Shown: one piece after another, positions 9,590-20,780 of the stretch
Position numbering within the stretch: the stretch's first letter is position 1
How the letters are laid out: every line of letters starts with the position of its first letter
Source of the DNA: Nephrocerus scutellatus
Taxonomy: Eukaryota; Arthropoda; Insecta; Diptera; Pipunculidae
Assembly: GCA_947095585.1 (NCBI GenBank)
Contig: OX352765.1
Span: 62,697,719-62,761,718 of the forward strand
Length of the DNA: 64,000 nt
Direction of reading: 5' to 3'
Made by a program: the position numbers and the translations under genes
Notes under the pieces: model-generated
What the model was told of the DNA's origin: nothing
The model's database searches: none
The model's input: the letters and a program-made list of their open reading frames with translations, nothing else

Positions 9590-10730
9590 TTGACCTTTAT
9601 GTCAACCCTCAATCTTAACATATCGTTAAGAAACCGGGAAGTTCCGAGGCAGGTCTTAGAGTTAGTCAACGAATCTTTAAATATTGAAGTTCCCCAAGTA
9701 GAAATAAAGGACTCAGAGTTAGTTGAAGTTCCCCAAGTATTATTAAAAGACTCAGAGTTAGTTGACGAAACTATAAATATTGAAGTTCCCCAAGTATCAT
9801 TAGATAAAAAATTAAAAATTTTCAAATTTTTCAATTTAAGCAAGGCTACAGGGAATCAGTTGCTTCATACGCGGAAAGAGCCAATGCGTTGTGCGATTAT
9901 TAAACAACGCAAACGCAAACACTGAGGATGATTCATCCAACAAAGCAATCCGTTCGCTAAACAGCGCAATGATGCTAAATATTTTTTGCAATGGTTTGAG
10001 TCCACAAATAAAACTTCTTGTCAAAAGTGCACGATGTAAAGAGTTTGACGAAGCAGTCGACATAGCGATGGAAGAAGAAAAACTTCTTGCATCCACAAGT
10101 AATCGGTACTCAAACCAAAATAACATGTACTGTAAACACTGCAAAACGAAAACCCATAATACCAGTGAATGCCGCACAGTCAGAAATTTTAATTTTAGCC
10201 CCGGTGACGCTAGGTTTTTAAATAATACAAGCCACAGACAAAATATACAAACCACCCAACCTTTTGTAAATAGGCCTACTCTTAACTACACTCAGCCATT
10301 AACAATGTAGATACCTTCCGCAGTGACATCATTTGTAAGTACTGTAAAAACCAAGGTCACTCTATAGACCAATGCCGGAAAAGAGTTTTTATTAACAAAA
10401 GAACTCCGGTAACGAAGATAACTATTCCAATCAGGGAAACTCCCAGCGACCTGGCCCGACAAGCACTCGGAGTCAGGTAAAAGACATCAAACCTTGTGCG
10501 TAATTCAAAATCAAAATCAAAATCAAAATCAAAATCGAAATCAAAATCAAAAACAAACTATTCCACATGCAAAGTCTGATAAAATTCCTGGCCATAGTAT
10601 GCCTAACAGAGACTCAAATCCGGAAAAAGTCCGAAAGCAAACAATAAAACAAAATATTTTGCAAATGAACACCACCATCAAAATCGAAGCCAAAGCCAAA
10701 TCCGAAGTTCAGCTAAACAAATAGCCAACA
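9590..10730 (+). pseudogene. gag of the errantivirus-like element, frameshifted
   Basis: Gag packages element RNA. The coding sequence is spread over at least three frames. Residues encoded at 9680-9800 contain a repeated EVPQV..KDSELV motif from a threefold GAAGTTCCCCAAGTA repeat (9686, 9725, 9782). The frame at 9891-10310 carries the capsid C-terminal region and a CCHC zinc knuckle (CKHCKTKTHNTSEC). A second knuckle (CKYCKNQGHSIDQC) lies at 10335-10380 in another frame. An AAATCA hexamer run (10505-10552) adds a low-complexity segment. Frameshifts near 9895 and 10310 disrupt it. Confidence 0.75.
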
Positions 10731-10810
10731 TCTCTTCTATAAACAGAGCATCTACTTTTAAAAGCGAGACAAAGATAAAGTCTCAGGAATCAAAGGCTAA
10801 ATCTAATATT

Positions 10811-11440
10811 ATGCTGCTCGATACGGGGGCAAGTCTTAGTTTAATAAAACTCGGAACATTAAAACTAAATGCCGAGGTAAACTTAAAAAATGTTATTGAA
10901 CTGACAGGTATAGGCAAAACGTCAACGTCAATGCTGGGTACAATACTACTAAACATTGAAATTACACTAGGTCAACATCTCAAACACCCTTTTCACATAG
11001 TACCACAAAACTTCCCTATTACGCAAGATGGAATCATAGGTGAAGACTTTTTTAGAAAATTTAATGCGATATTGGATTACAATGACAATATATTTATATA
11101 CCACTACAAAAACAGACAATTCACAGTAGACTTCAGCAACGAATGTAAGACCCTAACCATTCCAGCTAGAACTGAAAAGTGGGTAAAATATGGACCAATA
11201 AAAGAGAAAATGGAACAAATATATTTTTCTCATGAAATAGCTCCACGCGTGTATTCGGCATCAACGATAACAACACCCAAAGACGGTTACGTATTCATAT
11301 CTATTTTAAATACCAACAACGAAGATGTTAGTATAAAAAACTTAAGCCTTAAGTCTGAAAACATGGACCACTACACAGTGTATAACCTTAACTCGATATC
11401 AACCGACCAAGTACTCGAGGAAAGATTAGAAAAACTTTAA
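10811..11440 (+). pseudogene. aspartic protease and pol N-terminal segment
   Basis: The frame opens MLLDTGAS at 10811-10834, the retropepsin active site, followed about 65 residues later by the GIIGEDFF flap/helix block expected in gypsy proteases. The remaining ~120 residues form the variable linker to reverse transcriptase. It stops at 11440; the RT frame resumes at 11526 after a shift, so protease and RT are no longer in one frame. The retropepsin cleaves Gag-Pol in intact elements. Confidence 0.8.
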
Positions 11441-11525
11441 ACAGAATTAAATCTTATTCACGTAAATCTCGAAGAAAAGCAATCCATAGAGGAAATCTGC
11501 AGAAATTTTAATCACTTATTCTTTA

Positions 11526-12905
11526 TTGAAGGCGACTACCACATCAGGAATAAAGCATTCCATTAAGACAGAAAACACTGCTCCTGCCAACATACGCCCA
11601 TATCGCCTAGCAGAAATCCACAAACAGGAGATAAGAAAACAAGTTAATAAAATGCTCCAAGATGACGTAATTAGACCCAGTACTAGTCCGTGGAATGCGC
11701 CACTCCTGGTAGTCCCCAAAAAAGGAGATCAAAAATGGAGAGTCGTAATAGACTACCGAAAATTAAATGGGGCTACAATTCCAGACGCATACCCAATTCC
11801 CAATATCGAAGACATTCTTGGGCAACTTGGAGACTCCAAGTACTTTACTACGCTAGATCTGGCGGATGGTTTCCACCAAATTGAGATTTCTGAAGAGGAT
11901 AAAGAAAAAACAGCGTTTAGTACTACCAATGGTCATTTCGAGTTCAACAGAATGCCGTTTGGTTTACGAAATGCTCCGCCAACCAGACACTTATGAACGT
12001 TGTTCTCTCTGGATTGCAAGGTTTTATGTGTTTAGTATATCTTGACGACATTGTGATTTACGGAAAAAATTTGCAAGATCACAACAAGAAACTTAGTGAA
12101 GTTTTTAAAGCTCTAGACAAATTCAATCTAAAAATCAAATTATCTTAATGCAAATTCCTTCAAACAGCAGTTATGTATTTAGGACACGTCATTTCAGCAG
12201 ACGGTGTTAAACCAGATCCCGATAAGATTGCAGCGATTAATAATATCGAAATCCCTAAAACCCAAAAACAAATAAAGTAATTTCTAGGTCTGTCGGGGTA
12301 TTACCGAAAATTTATTAAAAATTATTCACAAATTGCAAATCCGCTGAATAAACTTTTTCGTAAAGACGTACCTTTAAAAGCACTTGCAGTAGTCTGGGCA
12401 TTCACATACTTTCGACCATACGTTTTCGGACGCCACTTTGAAGTCATTACCGACCATAAGCCATTGGTATGGATGTTTAACCTGAAGGATCCTTCTTCGA
12501 GAATAATGCGCTGGCGCATAAAACTAGAGGAGTATGACTTCACGGTTTCGCATAAAGCGGGACATCTAAATACGAATGCGGATGCTTTGTCGCGTTTAAA
12601 TGTACCAGAAATTAATGTGGTAGCCCGTAGTCGTACTAAGATGACGCCAGGCGAACGGCAGCAGAACAGTCAGGTTACAGAAATCACAGACCCAGTAAAA
12701 ATACAGCAAATACTATTCGAATTTCACGACACACCCTTAGGAGGTCATCAAGGAGTTAAACGCACACTAAAGCGTATCAGAAAGGCGTACAAATGGAAAA
12801 ATATGTACGTATACATAAAGAAATACATCATGTCTTGTGAACTATGCCAGAAGGATAAAGTATATACACGCAACAATCTACCTATAATCAATTCAATAGC
12901 AACAA
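11526..12905 (+). pseudogene. reverse transcriptase, RNase H and integrase N-terminus
   Basis: RT motifs appear in order: RPYRLAEIHKQEI, WRVVIDYRKLN, FTTLDLADGFHQI, FNRMPFGL and YLDD at 12038-12049. A shift at about 11985, a stop near 12148 and a stop near 12280 break the frame. RNase H is reduced: after NPLNKLFRKD the sequence jumps to AVVWAFTYFRPYVFG, so the core with the first catalytic residues is deleted, while DHKPLVWMF and NADALSRL remain. The integrase zinc finger is present (H-x4-H in GGHQGVKRTL and CELCQK near 12840), but the catalytic core is absent and the reading runs straight into env-type sequence near 12905. Confidence 0.85.
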
Positions 12906-13765
12906 CGACACCCATTTATGTAAATGGAAATTTTATGATTCAGGTCAGCATACCGATGGTTAACGAAGAATTTAATCTATTTAGAATTACCCCTCTCCCA
13001 ACAAAATATCTAGAGCACACATATCGATACGTCTCAACTGGTAGCGAACTCGTTGCCGTTAACGAGAACTACAGGAGATACATATTTTAAAGCATTAATG
13101 ATTTGGAAAAATGTATCACAAGCGAACCAGAACACTTCGTATGCCAACAAATTTTCGTTATACATAATTATGACATGAATAATTGCATAATACAGCTAAT
13201 ATCAGGAAACCCAAATCCACAGATTTGTGAATATCGAGTATTCCAACTCAAACACGAGTTATGGTTCACGTTGAAGAACAAAAACTCATGGCTATATGTT
13301 ATGCCAGAACCAAAAAACGTACGAATCATATGTGGCGATACTCCACACACAATAAAATTATCAGACAGCGGAATCCTTAAAATAAAACCATACTGCAAGG
13401 CAGTAACGAACGAAGTTTACTTGCAGGCGTCAAATGACATTTACAACAAGGTCCCTATTCTCTATCATTTCCAGGCCATACCCGTAATTGAAAAAATTGA
13501 TATCCCCAGTAACCTATCCCAAATCTCATCCCATGTAATACATGTTGAAAAGTTAAATTTGGATAAATTCAGTATTAACGTCAAAGATTTAGTAAGAAAA
13601 GATAAATCATTTGTAACAATAAAACATGAAACTTTATATATTTCGACCTCTACCCTCATTGCCATATGTCTTATTTGCATATTAATACATGTAATAAAGA
13701 AATACTTCAAAATAAAAGTCTGGGTGAACAAAGAAGCAGTAGAAACTATAACAGAAAACGCATAA
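12906..13765 (+). pseudogene. env (baculovirus F-like) remnant
   Basis: The sequence continues from the integrase frame into RITPLPTK, a block typical of insect errantivirus envelope proteins related to baculovirus F. A stop at 13088-13090 separates it from a frame at 13103-13765 that supplies the C-terminal half. That part has several cysteines and one membrane-spanning segment near its end (STLIAICLICILIHVI), followed by a short basic tail. The signal peptide, fusion region and most of the N-terminal half are missing, removed by the deletion that also took the integrase core. It is an old, non-functional copy. Confidence 0.7.
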
Positions 13766-14070
13766 AAATGTAAATAGAAAAATAAAATGCTCAAAATCTC
13801 ATATTGTAATCATTTATATATATTTAAATGAAATACATATATCATTATCATTTATCAATTATAAAAATATATAATTATAATTTATCATAATTATCAGTAT
13901 TGAAATTAAATAAATAAATAAGCAAATAATGTCCAGCAAAAAAAAAATATTACAATATAGACATACTAGACAAGAAAAGTTTGTTTGTATAAACTCCATT
14001 CATCGTTCATTGACTTCTACATGCCATATGTCGAAAGTCTTCTCTCCTAACGTCGCGCGTCTTTCGTATT

Positions 14071-14085
14071 CTAAGGGGGGAGGAG
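14071..14085 (+). promoter_or_regulatory. polypurine tract
   Basis: CTAAGGGGGGAGGAG directly precedes the TGTTGTG start of the 3' LTR, the position required for plus-strand priming. Confidence 0.75.
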
Positions 14086-15212
14086 TGTTGTGACCACACA
14101 CAACTCCTTAGACATGTGCTACGCACATTTCATACTATCCTTCACTTCCCAAACATATATTGCAATAAGTCCGGTTAGGCTTGCTCTGATTGTCCAACAT
14201 AGTACTAGCCTTTTATAGCTTATGACACGAACTTTCCAACGATGGTAATATTTGATCATAAAATTCAAATCTTACCCCACTATCAAATCAAAACCTTCAA
14301 CAATTTTTAAAATTTAGTACCCAACATTTTATTTAATTGCGATAATTCCCGATAGGCTTGATCTTATTATCCAACATGTTACTAGTCTTTTATAGCTTAT
14401 GACACGAACTTTCCAACGATGGTAATATTGAATCATAAAATTCAAATCTTACCCCACTATCAAAACCTTCCACAATTTTTAAAATTTAGTACCCAACATT
14501 TTCTTTGATTGCGATAAGTCCCGTTAGGCTTGCTCTGATTGTCCAACATAGTACTAGCCTTTTATAGCTTATGACACGAGCTTTCTAATGGTGGTATTAT
14601 TTAATAATAAAATTTAAATCCTGCCCCACTAACAAATCAGAAACCTCCAACAATTTATAAAATTTAGTAACCAACATTTTCGTTAATTGCGATAAGTCCC
14701 GTTAGGCTTGCTTTGATTTTACATTATGTTACTAGCCTTTCATATCATATGACACGAGCTTTCTAATGATAGTAATATTTAATCATAAAATTTAATGATT
14801 TAATTTATGCACATTTCCCATTTTTTCTATTTCTAATGTTAATCCTAAATCGGACACCGACGACCCACCGCGGCGTGTACATTCTCAATTGTCCATTGCA
14901 TTCTCGCATTCGCTTGTTCGTACAACGACTGCGAGAATTGTGATGCGGACACATGCAGGTCAACCGAGCGTTTCAGCTTGACCTGCACTAAAAAATGAAG
15001 TAACAAAGGCATGTAGGAAGAAATGGAACGATGGATGAAGGAGTCAATTCCAAACATCCGAATAGGACAGTCGTCCTAAACTCTGAACAAAGTCACATTC
15101 CAACTCCAAAATAGGCAAGCCGCCTATCAGCTAAAGGGACCGAATTGCAACCTCAGCTAGTTTTCTTTTAAATAATAAAGTAAAAGTGTTTTATTTTCTT
15201 TTCGGAATTTTA
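14086..15212 (+). repeat. 3' LTR with satellite insertion
   Basis: It starts as the 5' LTR and matches for about 65 bp to CCCAAACAT, then carries about 660 bp of a tandem satellite, resumes at GCACATTTCCCATTTTTTC (near 14810) and ends TTTTATTTTCTTTTCGGAA. It is almost twice the 5' LTR length as a result. Confidence 0.8.
14158..14805 (+). repeat. 176-bp satellite, four units, inside the LTR
   Basis: Units start at about 14162, 14338, 14510 and 14688 with TTGCGATAAGTCCCGTTAGG-like sequence, and each includes TTTTATAGCTTATGACACGA. Spacing is 172-178 bp; the last unit is shortened. Confidence 0.85.
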
Positions 15213-15525
15213 TGACACAACAACATAATGATCGTTTTGTTTAAGTAAGTTTTAATGTGCACGATCATTGTTGTAATAGCATTGCATTGTTGCAAGATGA
15301 TCGTGCTTATGCTTCATGTGTGTGATCATTGTTGCAATATCATTTTATTGTTGCGAGATGATCACGCGCAATATTTTATGTAAGTTTATTGTATAAATGG
15401 AGAGTGATGTCACTCTAGAACCCATGTATAACACCCCCTTCCTTAGATACAACCGTCTCGGTGTGTAAATATGAATTAAAATTATTTCTTGAAAATCATA
15501 ATGGTCATATCAGACACCCACCTTA
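15213..15525 (+). promoter_or_regulatory. LTR-like promoter segment with hairpins
   Basis: Two hairpins (GCACGATCAT/ATGATCGTGC at 15259-15306; GTGATCAT/ATGATCAC at 15322-15365) precede a TATA-like GTATAAATGG at 15391 and a near-palindrome AGAGTGATGTCACTCT at 15401-15416. An AATTAAAATT stretch follows. This resembles the U3/R part of an LTR, but no element body is attached, so a solo LTR is only a proposal. Confidence 0.4.
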
Positions 15526-15539
15526 CTAGTGTAAACAAC

Positions 15540-16165
15540 TTCAAAATACACGGTTTTAAATTTTACGACATTAAAAATCAAGATAGAAAAGCTTGTAGTT
15601 AAACAGCTATCCAGCTGATCATGCAGTGAAAACTTTCGCGTAACTTTATTCAGGCTACGGATGCTAATACCTCAACTCCAATGCCAAATAATGTCAAACA
15701 CGAGTGACGCATACAGAAATTAAGGCTGCCTAAAGTCTGAAAAGGAATCTAAGAAGAGAATGGCAGATTCAGAGATTACACAATCCTAAAAAAAAATTTA
15801 AAAATGCACAAAGAAGTTGCAAAGACTATTCAACTTCAATAAAGAGACGTCCTTCCATAACTATATTAAAAACTTCTCACCGTCTATGAGTTCAGACAAG
15901 TCTCTATGTAAAGCTGCTAAGAACCTAAAACGACTAACTAACGCTGAAGCACGCATACGATGACTGGGCTGCAATAATGCTGAAAAAGGGAATGCATTCG
16001 CAAAGCATCTACAAAACGTGTTTATCCCAAACCAGTCCTTAGTTGGGGATCTGCATTGCGATTGATCGGGAAACTCTGACTGCTCAAAACTTGGTTTGAG
16101 CCAGTAGCGCAACAATCAGGTTCGTGATGTAGTGCTTGCTCTACCTCCTAGCGGTGGTCCCCGGG
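15540..16165 (+). mobile_element. jockey-like ORF2 linker fragment
   Basis: Broken frames encode the region between endonuclease and RT of jockey-clade elements: WRFRDYTILKKK-like sequence near 15765, then NFSPSMSSDKSLCKAAKNLK (15870-15930) and AFAKHLQNVFIPNQS (15990-16040). Stops and shifts are frequent and there is no RT core. Confidence 0.6.
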
Positions 16166-18415
16166 CATCTATGTGTATAAATCCTTTATGTTTCTAGTCT
16201 AGGTACCAACGGTTAGCACCCTGCGGTACCGAAAAATGCCCGCTACTGAAACCGACACAACGCCTCGGATAAGTAATGATAAAAATGACGACTTTTGGCT
16301 ATTGTACCCGGACTAAGATTGGTTTTTGGAATGTGAGGACGCTCCTTGACTCAGGAAGTGAAGGACCTCAAAATACCAGATTTGTTCAACTGGAACGTGA
16401 GTTTCTTCGATATAATTTGGACATACTGGGAGTGAGTGAAGTAAGATGGTTCGACGCAGTTCCCGTGAATCTGAAGTGGATCTGCTGCTAACGCCAACAG
16501 CACGCAGAGGCCTAATTTCCTGGCATTCACATGGTGCTAAGAGCTTATCGGCCATATTTCGGACTAGAGTACGGCGCGTCACGATCATACAGTATTACGC
16601 CCCATCGAATCCCTCGACTGAGGATGAAAAGGACAACTTCTACAAGCAACTAAGCGCTGTATTAAACGCAACGCCGAACGGAGATATCGTCATCGTGATG
16701 GGGGACTTGAATGCCAAGGTAGACAACGACAACGAAGGACTTAGACATGTGATTGGGAAGCACGGCCTCGGCGAACGAAATGACAATGGTGAGAGATTTG
16801 TTGATTTGACACAACACCAACCACCTTCACATAGGAGGCACCATGTTTGAGAATAAGACCTGCCACAAATTCAGCTAGGTGTCAACTGACAGGCAATCAC
16901 TATCCAACCAAATCGACCATGTGGCGATCAGCCGACGTTTGAGGAGCTGTCTTTTAGACGTCCGAAACAGACGAGGAGGCGATATGGGTATGGTACGGTA
17001 TCATGACCTTATGGTAGTTACTGTCCAGTTACGTACTGCATCAGTTCAAAGAATCCGCATTATCATCCGGATGCCTAGGTATAACATCGACCGGCTAAAG
17101 ATCCCCTCAGTACGCCAACAATTAAGGGATCATTTATCGCAAGGAGTGGAAGCAATCAGCATCTCACTGCCGACAACCATCCAATAACATTGGAAGTTTG
17201 TGAAAAATGTTTTCACATTTTAAGGGGAAAGTATTGTTGGTAGAAGCCAGGAACGTGGCTTACAGAAGATACCTGTAGGCGGATTGAAGCGCGTAAGCTA
17301 GGTGACAAACGTAATTATATTAACAACCTGGCCTCAGAAGAAGAGGAAGCAGCGAGCAGGTGCGATAGCAGAACCGTTTACAGAATCACCAAAGAGCTGG
17401 CAGGTGGTCACCGCTCTAGCCAATATCCGGTTAAATGCCTAGATGGTGCCGTACTCGTTTCAGATGGAAGGAGCATTTTTCTACGTTCCTTTACCGTGTA
17501 TTCGCCAACAATATGCACCCAAATCAAAGAGGAAGAAAGGAATGATTGTAAAGCTCCCTAAAAAAAGGTAGTCTTATGGAGTGCGAAAACTGGAGAGGCA
17601 TTTGCGTTCTTCCTGCAGTTGCAAAGGTAATGGCCAACGTAGTATTTGAGCGAATTAAGGAGCATCTGGAAGCTACACTCGATGCCGAACAAGCAGGTTT
17701 CCGCACTGGATCCTCATCCAGTAGACCACATCAACACCCTGCGGATCATTATTGAAAAGTGCGTTAAATTCCGCTCACCACTGCACCTGCTGTTGGTAGA
17801 GAGAGTAGAGAGTTTCCAATATCTTGGGAGTATTGTCTCGACCGAAGGTGGAACCGAACAGAACATAGTCAACCGAATCGGCAAAGCCAAATCTGTGTTT
17901 GAAATGATGTCCATGATATGGCGAAGCAATGCGATCAGCTTAAACACCAAGCTGCGACTCTTCCGTTCAAATGATGAATCTGTGCTGTTGTTTGGGTGCA
18001 GCACTTGGAAGGTGACCGCTACTATCACAAAAAGATTACAAACGTTCGTAAATAGGTGCCTACGGAACATCTTAAGGGTTTTCTGGCCTAACCGTATCTC
18101 TAACGAACATCTTTACCAGAGAACGGGTCAGGAACCAATAGTCACAACCATGCAACGACGGAAGTGGCAGAAGATTGGTCATACACTCCGAAAAGGCGAC
18201 AATTTCATAGCAATGTAATGGAATCCGTTATCTCATGATTCTAGAAGAACGGGTCGTCCGAGAAATATATGGCGCAGAACAGTTGAGGAGGAGTCACTCA
18301 CGGCAATTGGGGATGAGTTGGAAAGAGCTGAAGCTCATTGCCAGAATCAGAAAACGATGGTGCGTAGGCGTAGTAGAGGCCCTAGGACCCACAAGGGGAT
18401 ATAAGGCATAAAGAA
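16166..18415 (+). mobile_element. RTE-like non-LTR retrotransposon with endonuclease, internally deleted
   Basis: A 5' leader with GGTACCAACGGTTAGCACCC (16202) precedes an APE-type endonuclease: KIGFWNVRTLL and LGVSEVRW (16312-16450), then YYAPSNPSTEDEKD and IVIVMGDLNAKV (16598-16720) and NQIDHVAISRR (16903). RT remnants include DAEQAGFR (17680) and, after a large internal deletion near 17805, FQYLGSIVSTEGG and VLLFGCSTW. The finger, palm and YADD segments are missing. The 3' end closes with an (AAAG)n-type tail at 18408-18422. Multiple frameshifts and stops mark it as dead. Confidence 0.8.
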
Positions 18416-18424
18416 AGAAAGAAG

Positions 18425-18579
18425 ACCTTAGTTGATCATGAACTTAGTCAGATTCCTAATGCCCCCGTTTTTTAATTTTGTCTTAAGGTAATAGACTTGT
18501 ACTATGCCGTAAAAATGGTTAAGGAGTTGCCCCAAATTGCAGTCAGACATCTATTACATACGTGTATTACATAGGTCTA
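18425..18579. other. short unassigned interval
   Basis: No gene seen. It may be the decayed outer end of the following LTR. Confidence 0.3.
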
Positions 18580-19372
18580 TTAATTTATAAATTACAACTT
18601 TATTAAACAAACAGTAAAAAACAACCTATAAAAATTAAAGTTTTTCATGTAAATAATTCATGTTTCTAATCGGAAATACCCATGTGTGAAAGGTTTGAAT
18701 AACACATTACTATTATTTCCGTGGTTACTTAAAAAAAATAGAGCCCCGGACCACGGTCCCCAATCACTCAAAGTTTTTACAAAAAGTTTTGCCCATACAC
18801 ATGTGTATAAAATTTGGATAAAATAGGGTTACTTTTTAAAAAATTTAAAGACAGACAAACACACGGGCACGCGAAGTTAATATAGGGAATTTAAAAATAA
18901 CAAAAGTTCACAAATTAATACTGATTATAACTTTAAATATACACAAAACACTTATTACAACAACACTTGTACTTCACTATAATTCCCTTCGGTGGTAGCT
19001 TTAAACAATGAATGAATCCTCTACAGCGGGCGTCACCTTTTAGACAGAAATATCGAGAAAAGACCAGAACATTGTGGCAACTTCCCTTATTTACAACCAA
19101 CCATTCTCATATGTAATGAGTCATCTTCCAAAAATAAAATAAAACCGATGTGCAATGATGTTCCTACACAAACCGGACAAACCGGTTTGACTTAATTTTT
19201 GACACCACCAGTACATAATGATTTAAACTTATAGTCGGTTAATCTTACAGCCTAATAGTACGCTTATGTAAGTGCTTAATTCTAATTCAGTGCCTATTTT
19301 TATACGGTCCGATTCTTATTCCTTTTTAGGATAGCGTTTTGTTCATCTACTACTAACTACTTTTCGTAACAT
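18580..19372 (-). repeat. LTR of minus-strand gypsy element, interrupted
   Basis: The right end TTTTCGTAACA at 19362-19372 is the LTR start on the minus strand (TGTTACGAAAA). The body matches 56450-56850: AACAGTAAAA, ACACTTGTACTT.AC.ATAAT, GGTGGTAGCTTTA and CAGTACATAATGATT. A CACATGTG element occupies about 18613-18895 within it. Confidence 0.75.
18613..18895 (+). mobile_element. CACATGTG element inside the LTR
   Basis: It starts AACAACCTATAAAAATTAAA and ends CGAAGTTAATATAGGGAATTTAAAA. Comparison with the uninterrupted LTR at 56485-56495 (CAGTAAAAATAACA) shows precise insertion in an A-run without a visible long target duplication. Confidence 0.7.
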
Positions 19373-20262
19373 TACCCCCACCTTAATTATGTTCGTCCCG
19401 AACAGATTCAGCATTCCTTCTGATTTTTACCTTGTCAATCTGTCAATGTGAACATCTTTCATAATACATCTGGGGCTTTCTTGAATCGGATATACTACAT
19501 CAATAATCCTCTTCCCAAATCTTCCTTCTCTTGGGGCTGTAAAGCCATACCAAATCTCCTTCCTGAAATCCTCAACAGTTTGCACGCAGGTTATATCTTG
19601 TTTTCGTCCGGCTGCTGGCATCCACTATGTTGCTCCTTATTGCAGCATGAACAGTAATCATCCTCTGTCTTATATCACTAACGTAGTTCTCCTTTATTGT
19701 CGGCTCTACTGGTAGTGATCCACATTCGCATGCTAGGCGAAGTTCTTTGCCAAATACCACCATTGCTGGTGAGTTTTTAGTCGTGTTTTCTACAGCGCTA
19801 CGATAACCAACCATAAACAACGGTATACAACGATCCCATTTATCTTGGTTGACATTCCAGCGTTCTGTTAAACCTTTCGACCATTCCATCTGAACTTGGC
19901 ACAGCTCTTGAAAAACTCGTGATTCAAAATTCAGCCCTTTATCGGAACGTAGTTCCAGTTGTACTCCAAATCTGCATATCAAATTGTCCACGAATGCCCT
20001 TGCCACGCTGCCAGCTTCCTGACATGATGGGATACGCTTCTGCCAATTAAATGAACTAATCAATGTACACGAGTATATAGCGATTTCCGTCTCATGTTTC
20101 TGGAAATGGACCAGCTATGTCCAGTGCTACCCGCTCAAATGGCGCTCCAAAATTTTATTATTGCATTTTTCCTCTAGACACATATGTCGCACGATCGGAC
20201 CAGTCTTCCACATCTCCACGGCAATTGACCCAGTAGAAGCGACTCCCAACTTTATTGTAAAT
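19373..20262 (-). pseudogene. gypsy integrase core and C-terminus, minus strand
   Basis: The minus frame at 20063-19572 encodes the integrase core downstream of the first catalytic residue: DNLICRFGVQLELRSDKGLNFES (catalytic D in SDKG), then the AYRS-like VGYRSAVENTTKNSPAMVVF block and FGKELRL. Further upstream, 20150-20040 gives ALDIAGPFPET, which holds the first catalytic aspartate, in a shifted frame with a stop after ET. RFYW from the zinc domain lies at about 20246-20235. The glutamate-bearing region is altered (WSKGLTERWN). The purine tract GGTGGGGGTAA immediately precedes the LTR start on this strand. Confidence 0.8.
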
Positions 20263-20470
20263 GAAGCTACTTTATCGGCGGGGAAGAGACAATTTAACAG
20301 CGATTCGTATGAAATTCGGTATGTAGGACTAAGATGCGACTATTAAGACTTGTTCCTATGGAAATTCTTTGATAGGGCCAATAGGGTCTGGAATTTTGTG
20401 GACCAAGCCCTTTCTCAAGCGATTCGTATTGTTTTAACGCCTGTGGGAAGAGTTACTTGGGCGGAGAGTT
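20263..20470 (+). repeat. 118-bp satellite, about 1.3 units
   Basis: GCGATTCGTATGAAATTCGG at 20299 is followed by ATGTAGGACTAAGATGCGAC and CCTATGGAAATTC. The unit is the same as in the array at 21940-22690. Confidence 0.8.
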
Positions 20471-20545
20471 AATTAAACACAATTTTTATACTTCTAAATT
20501 ATTTTTATTTAAATATAATATTTAATGAATTTCTGGTTATATACT
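20471..20545. other. AT-rich spacer
   Basis: No feature seen; it leads into the 45-bp repeats. Confidence 0.3.
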
Positions 20546-20780
20546 TCTAGGGAGGCCCGCTGTCTTTAACGTGGCTGCGACCTCTACTAGATAGCTTAGA
20601 ATGATAAGTTTATATTATATTTTTATTATAAAATCCTAGGGAGGCCCGCTGTCGTCAGCTTGGCTGCGACCTCTACTAGAATTACTTTCTGGTTTAAACT
20701 TCGGAGTAACTCTAGATTATATTATTAAATATTCTAGGGAGGCCCGCTGTCTTCGGCTTGGCTGCGATCTCTACTAGAAT
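20546..20780. repeat. three 45-bp GGAGGCCCGCTGTC repeats
   Basis: Copies at about 20548, 20636 and 20735 read CTAGGGAGGCCCGCTGTC, a short variable part, GGCTTGGCTGCGACCTCTAC and TAGA. Each begins and ends in short inverted words (CTAG.GAGG…CCTC..CTAG). They are separated by AT-rich spacers of about 45-55 bp. Confidence 0.85.

Larger units (their letters stand above)
8264..15212 (+). mobile_element. env-bearing gypsy (errantivirus-like) element, degenerate
   Basis: A 5' LTR (8264-8866), leader, gag, protease, RT, RNase H, partial integrase, env remnant, purine tract and 3' LTR (14086-15212) lie in canonical gypsy order on the plus strand. Env downstream of pol marks the errantivirus group of insect gypsy elements. 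The internal region is about 5.2 kb; deletions in RNase H and integrase plus frameshifts and stops in gag and pol make it inactive. No 4-bp target duplication is evident. Confidence 0.85.

Noticed and set aside
8264..15212. Recent, intact errantivirus insertion
   Set aside because: LTRs differ in structure, no target duplication is evident, and pol and env are deleted and frameshifted.
16070..16200. A host gene between the two non-LTR elements
   Set aside because: The sequence fits the decayed end of one element and the 5' leader of the next.
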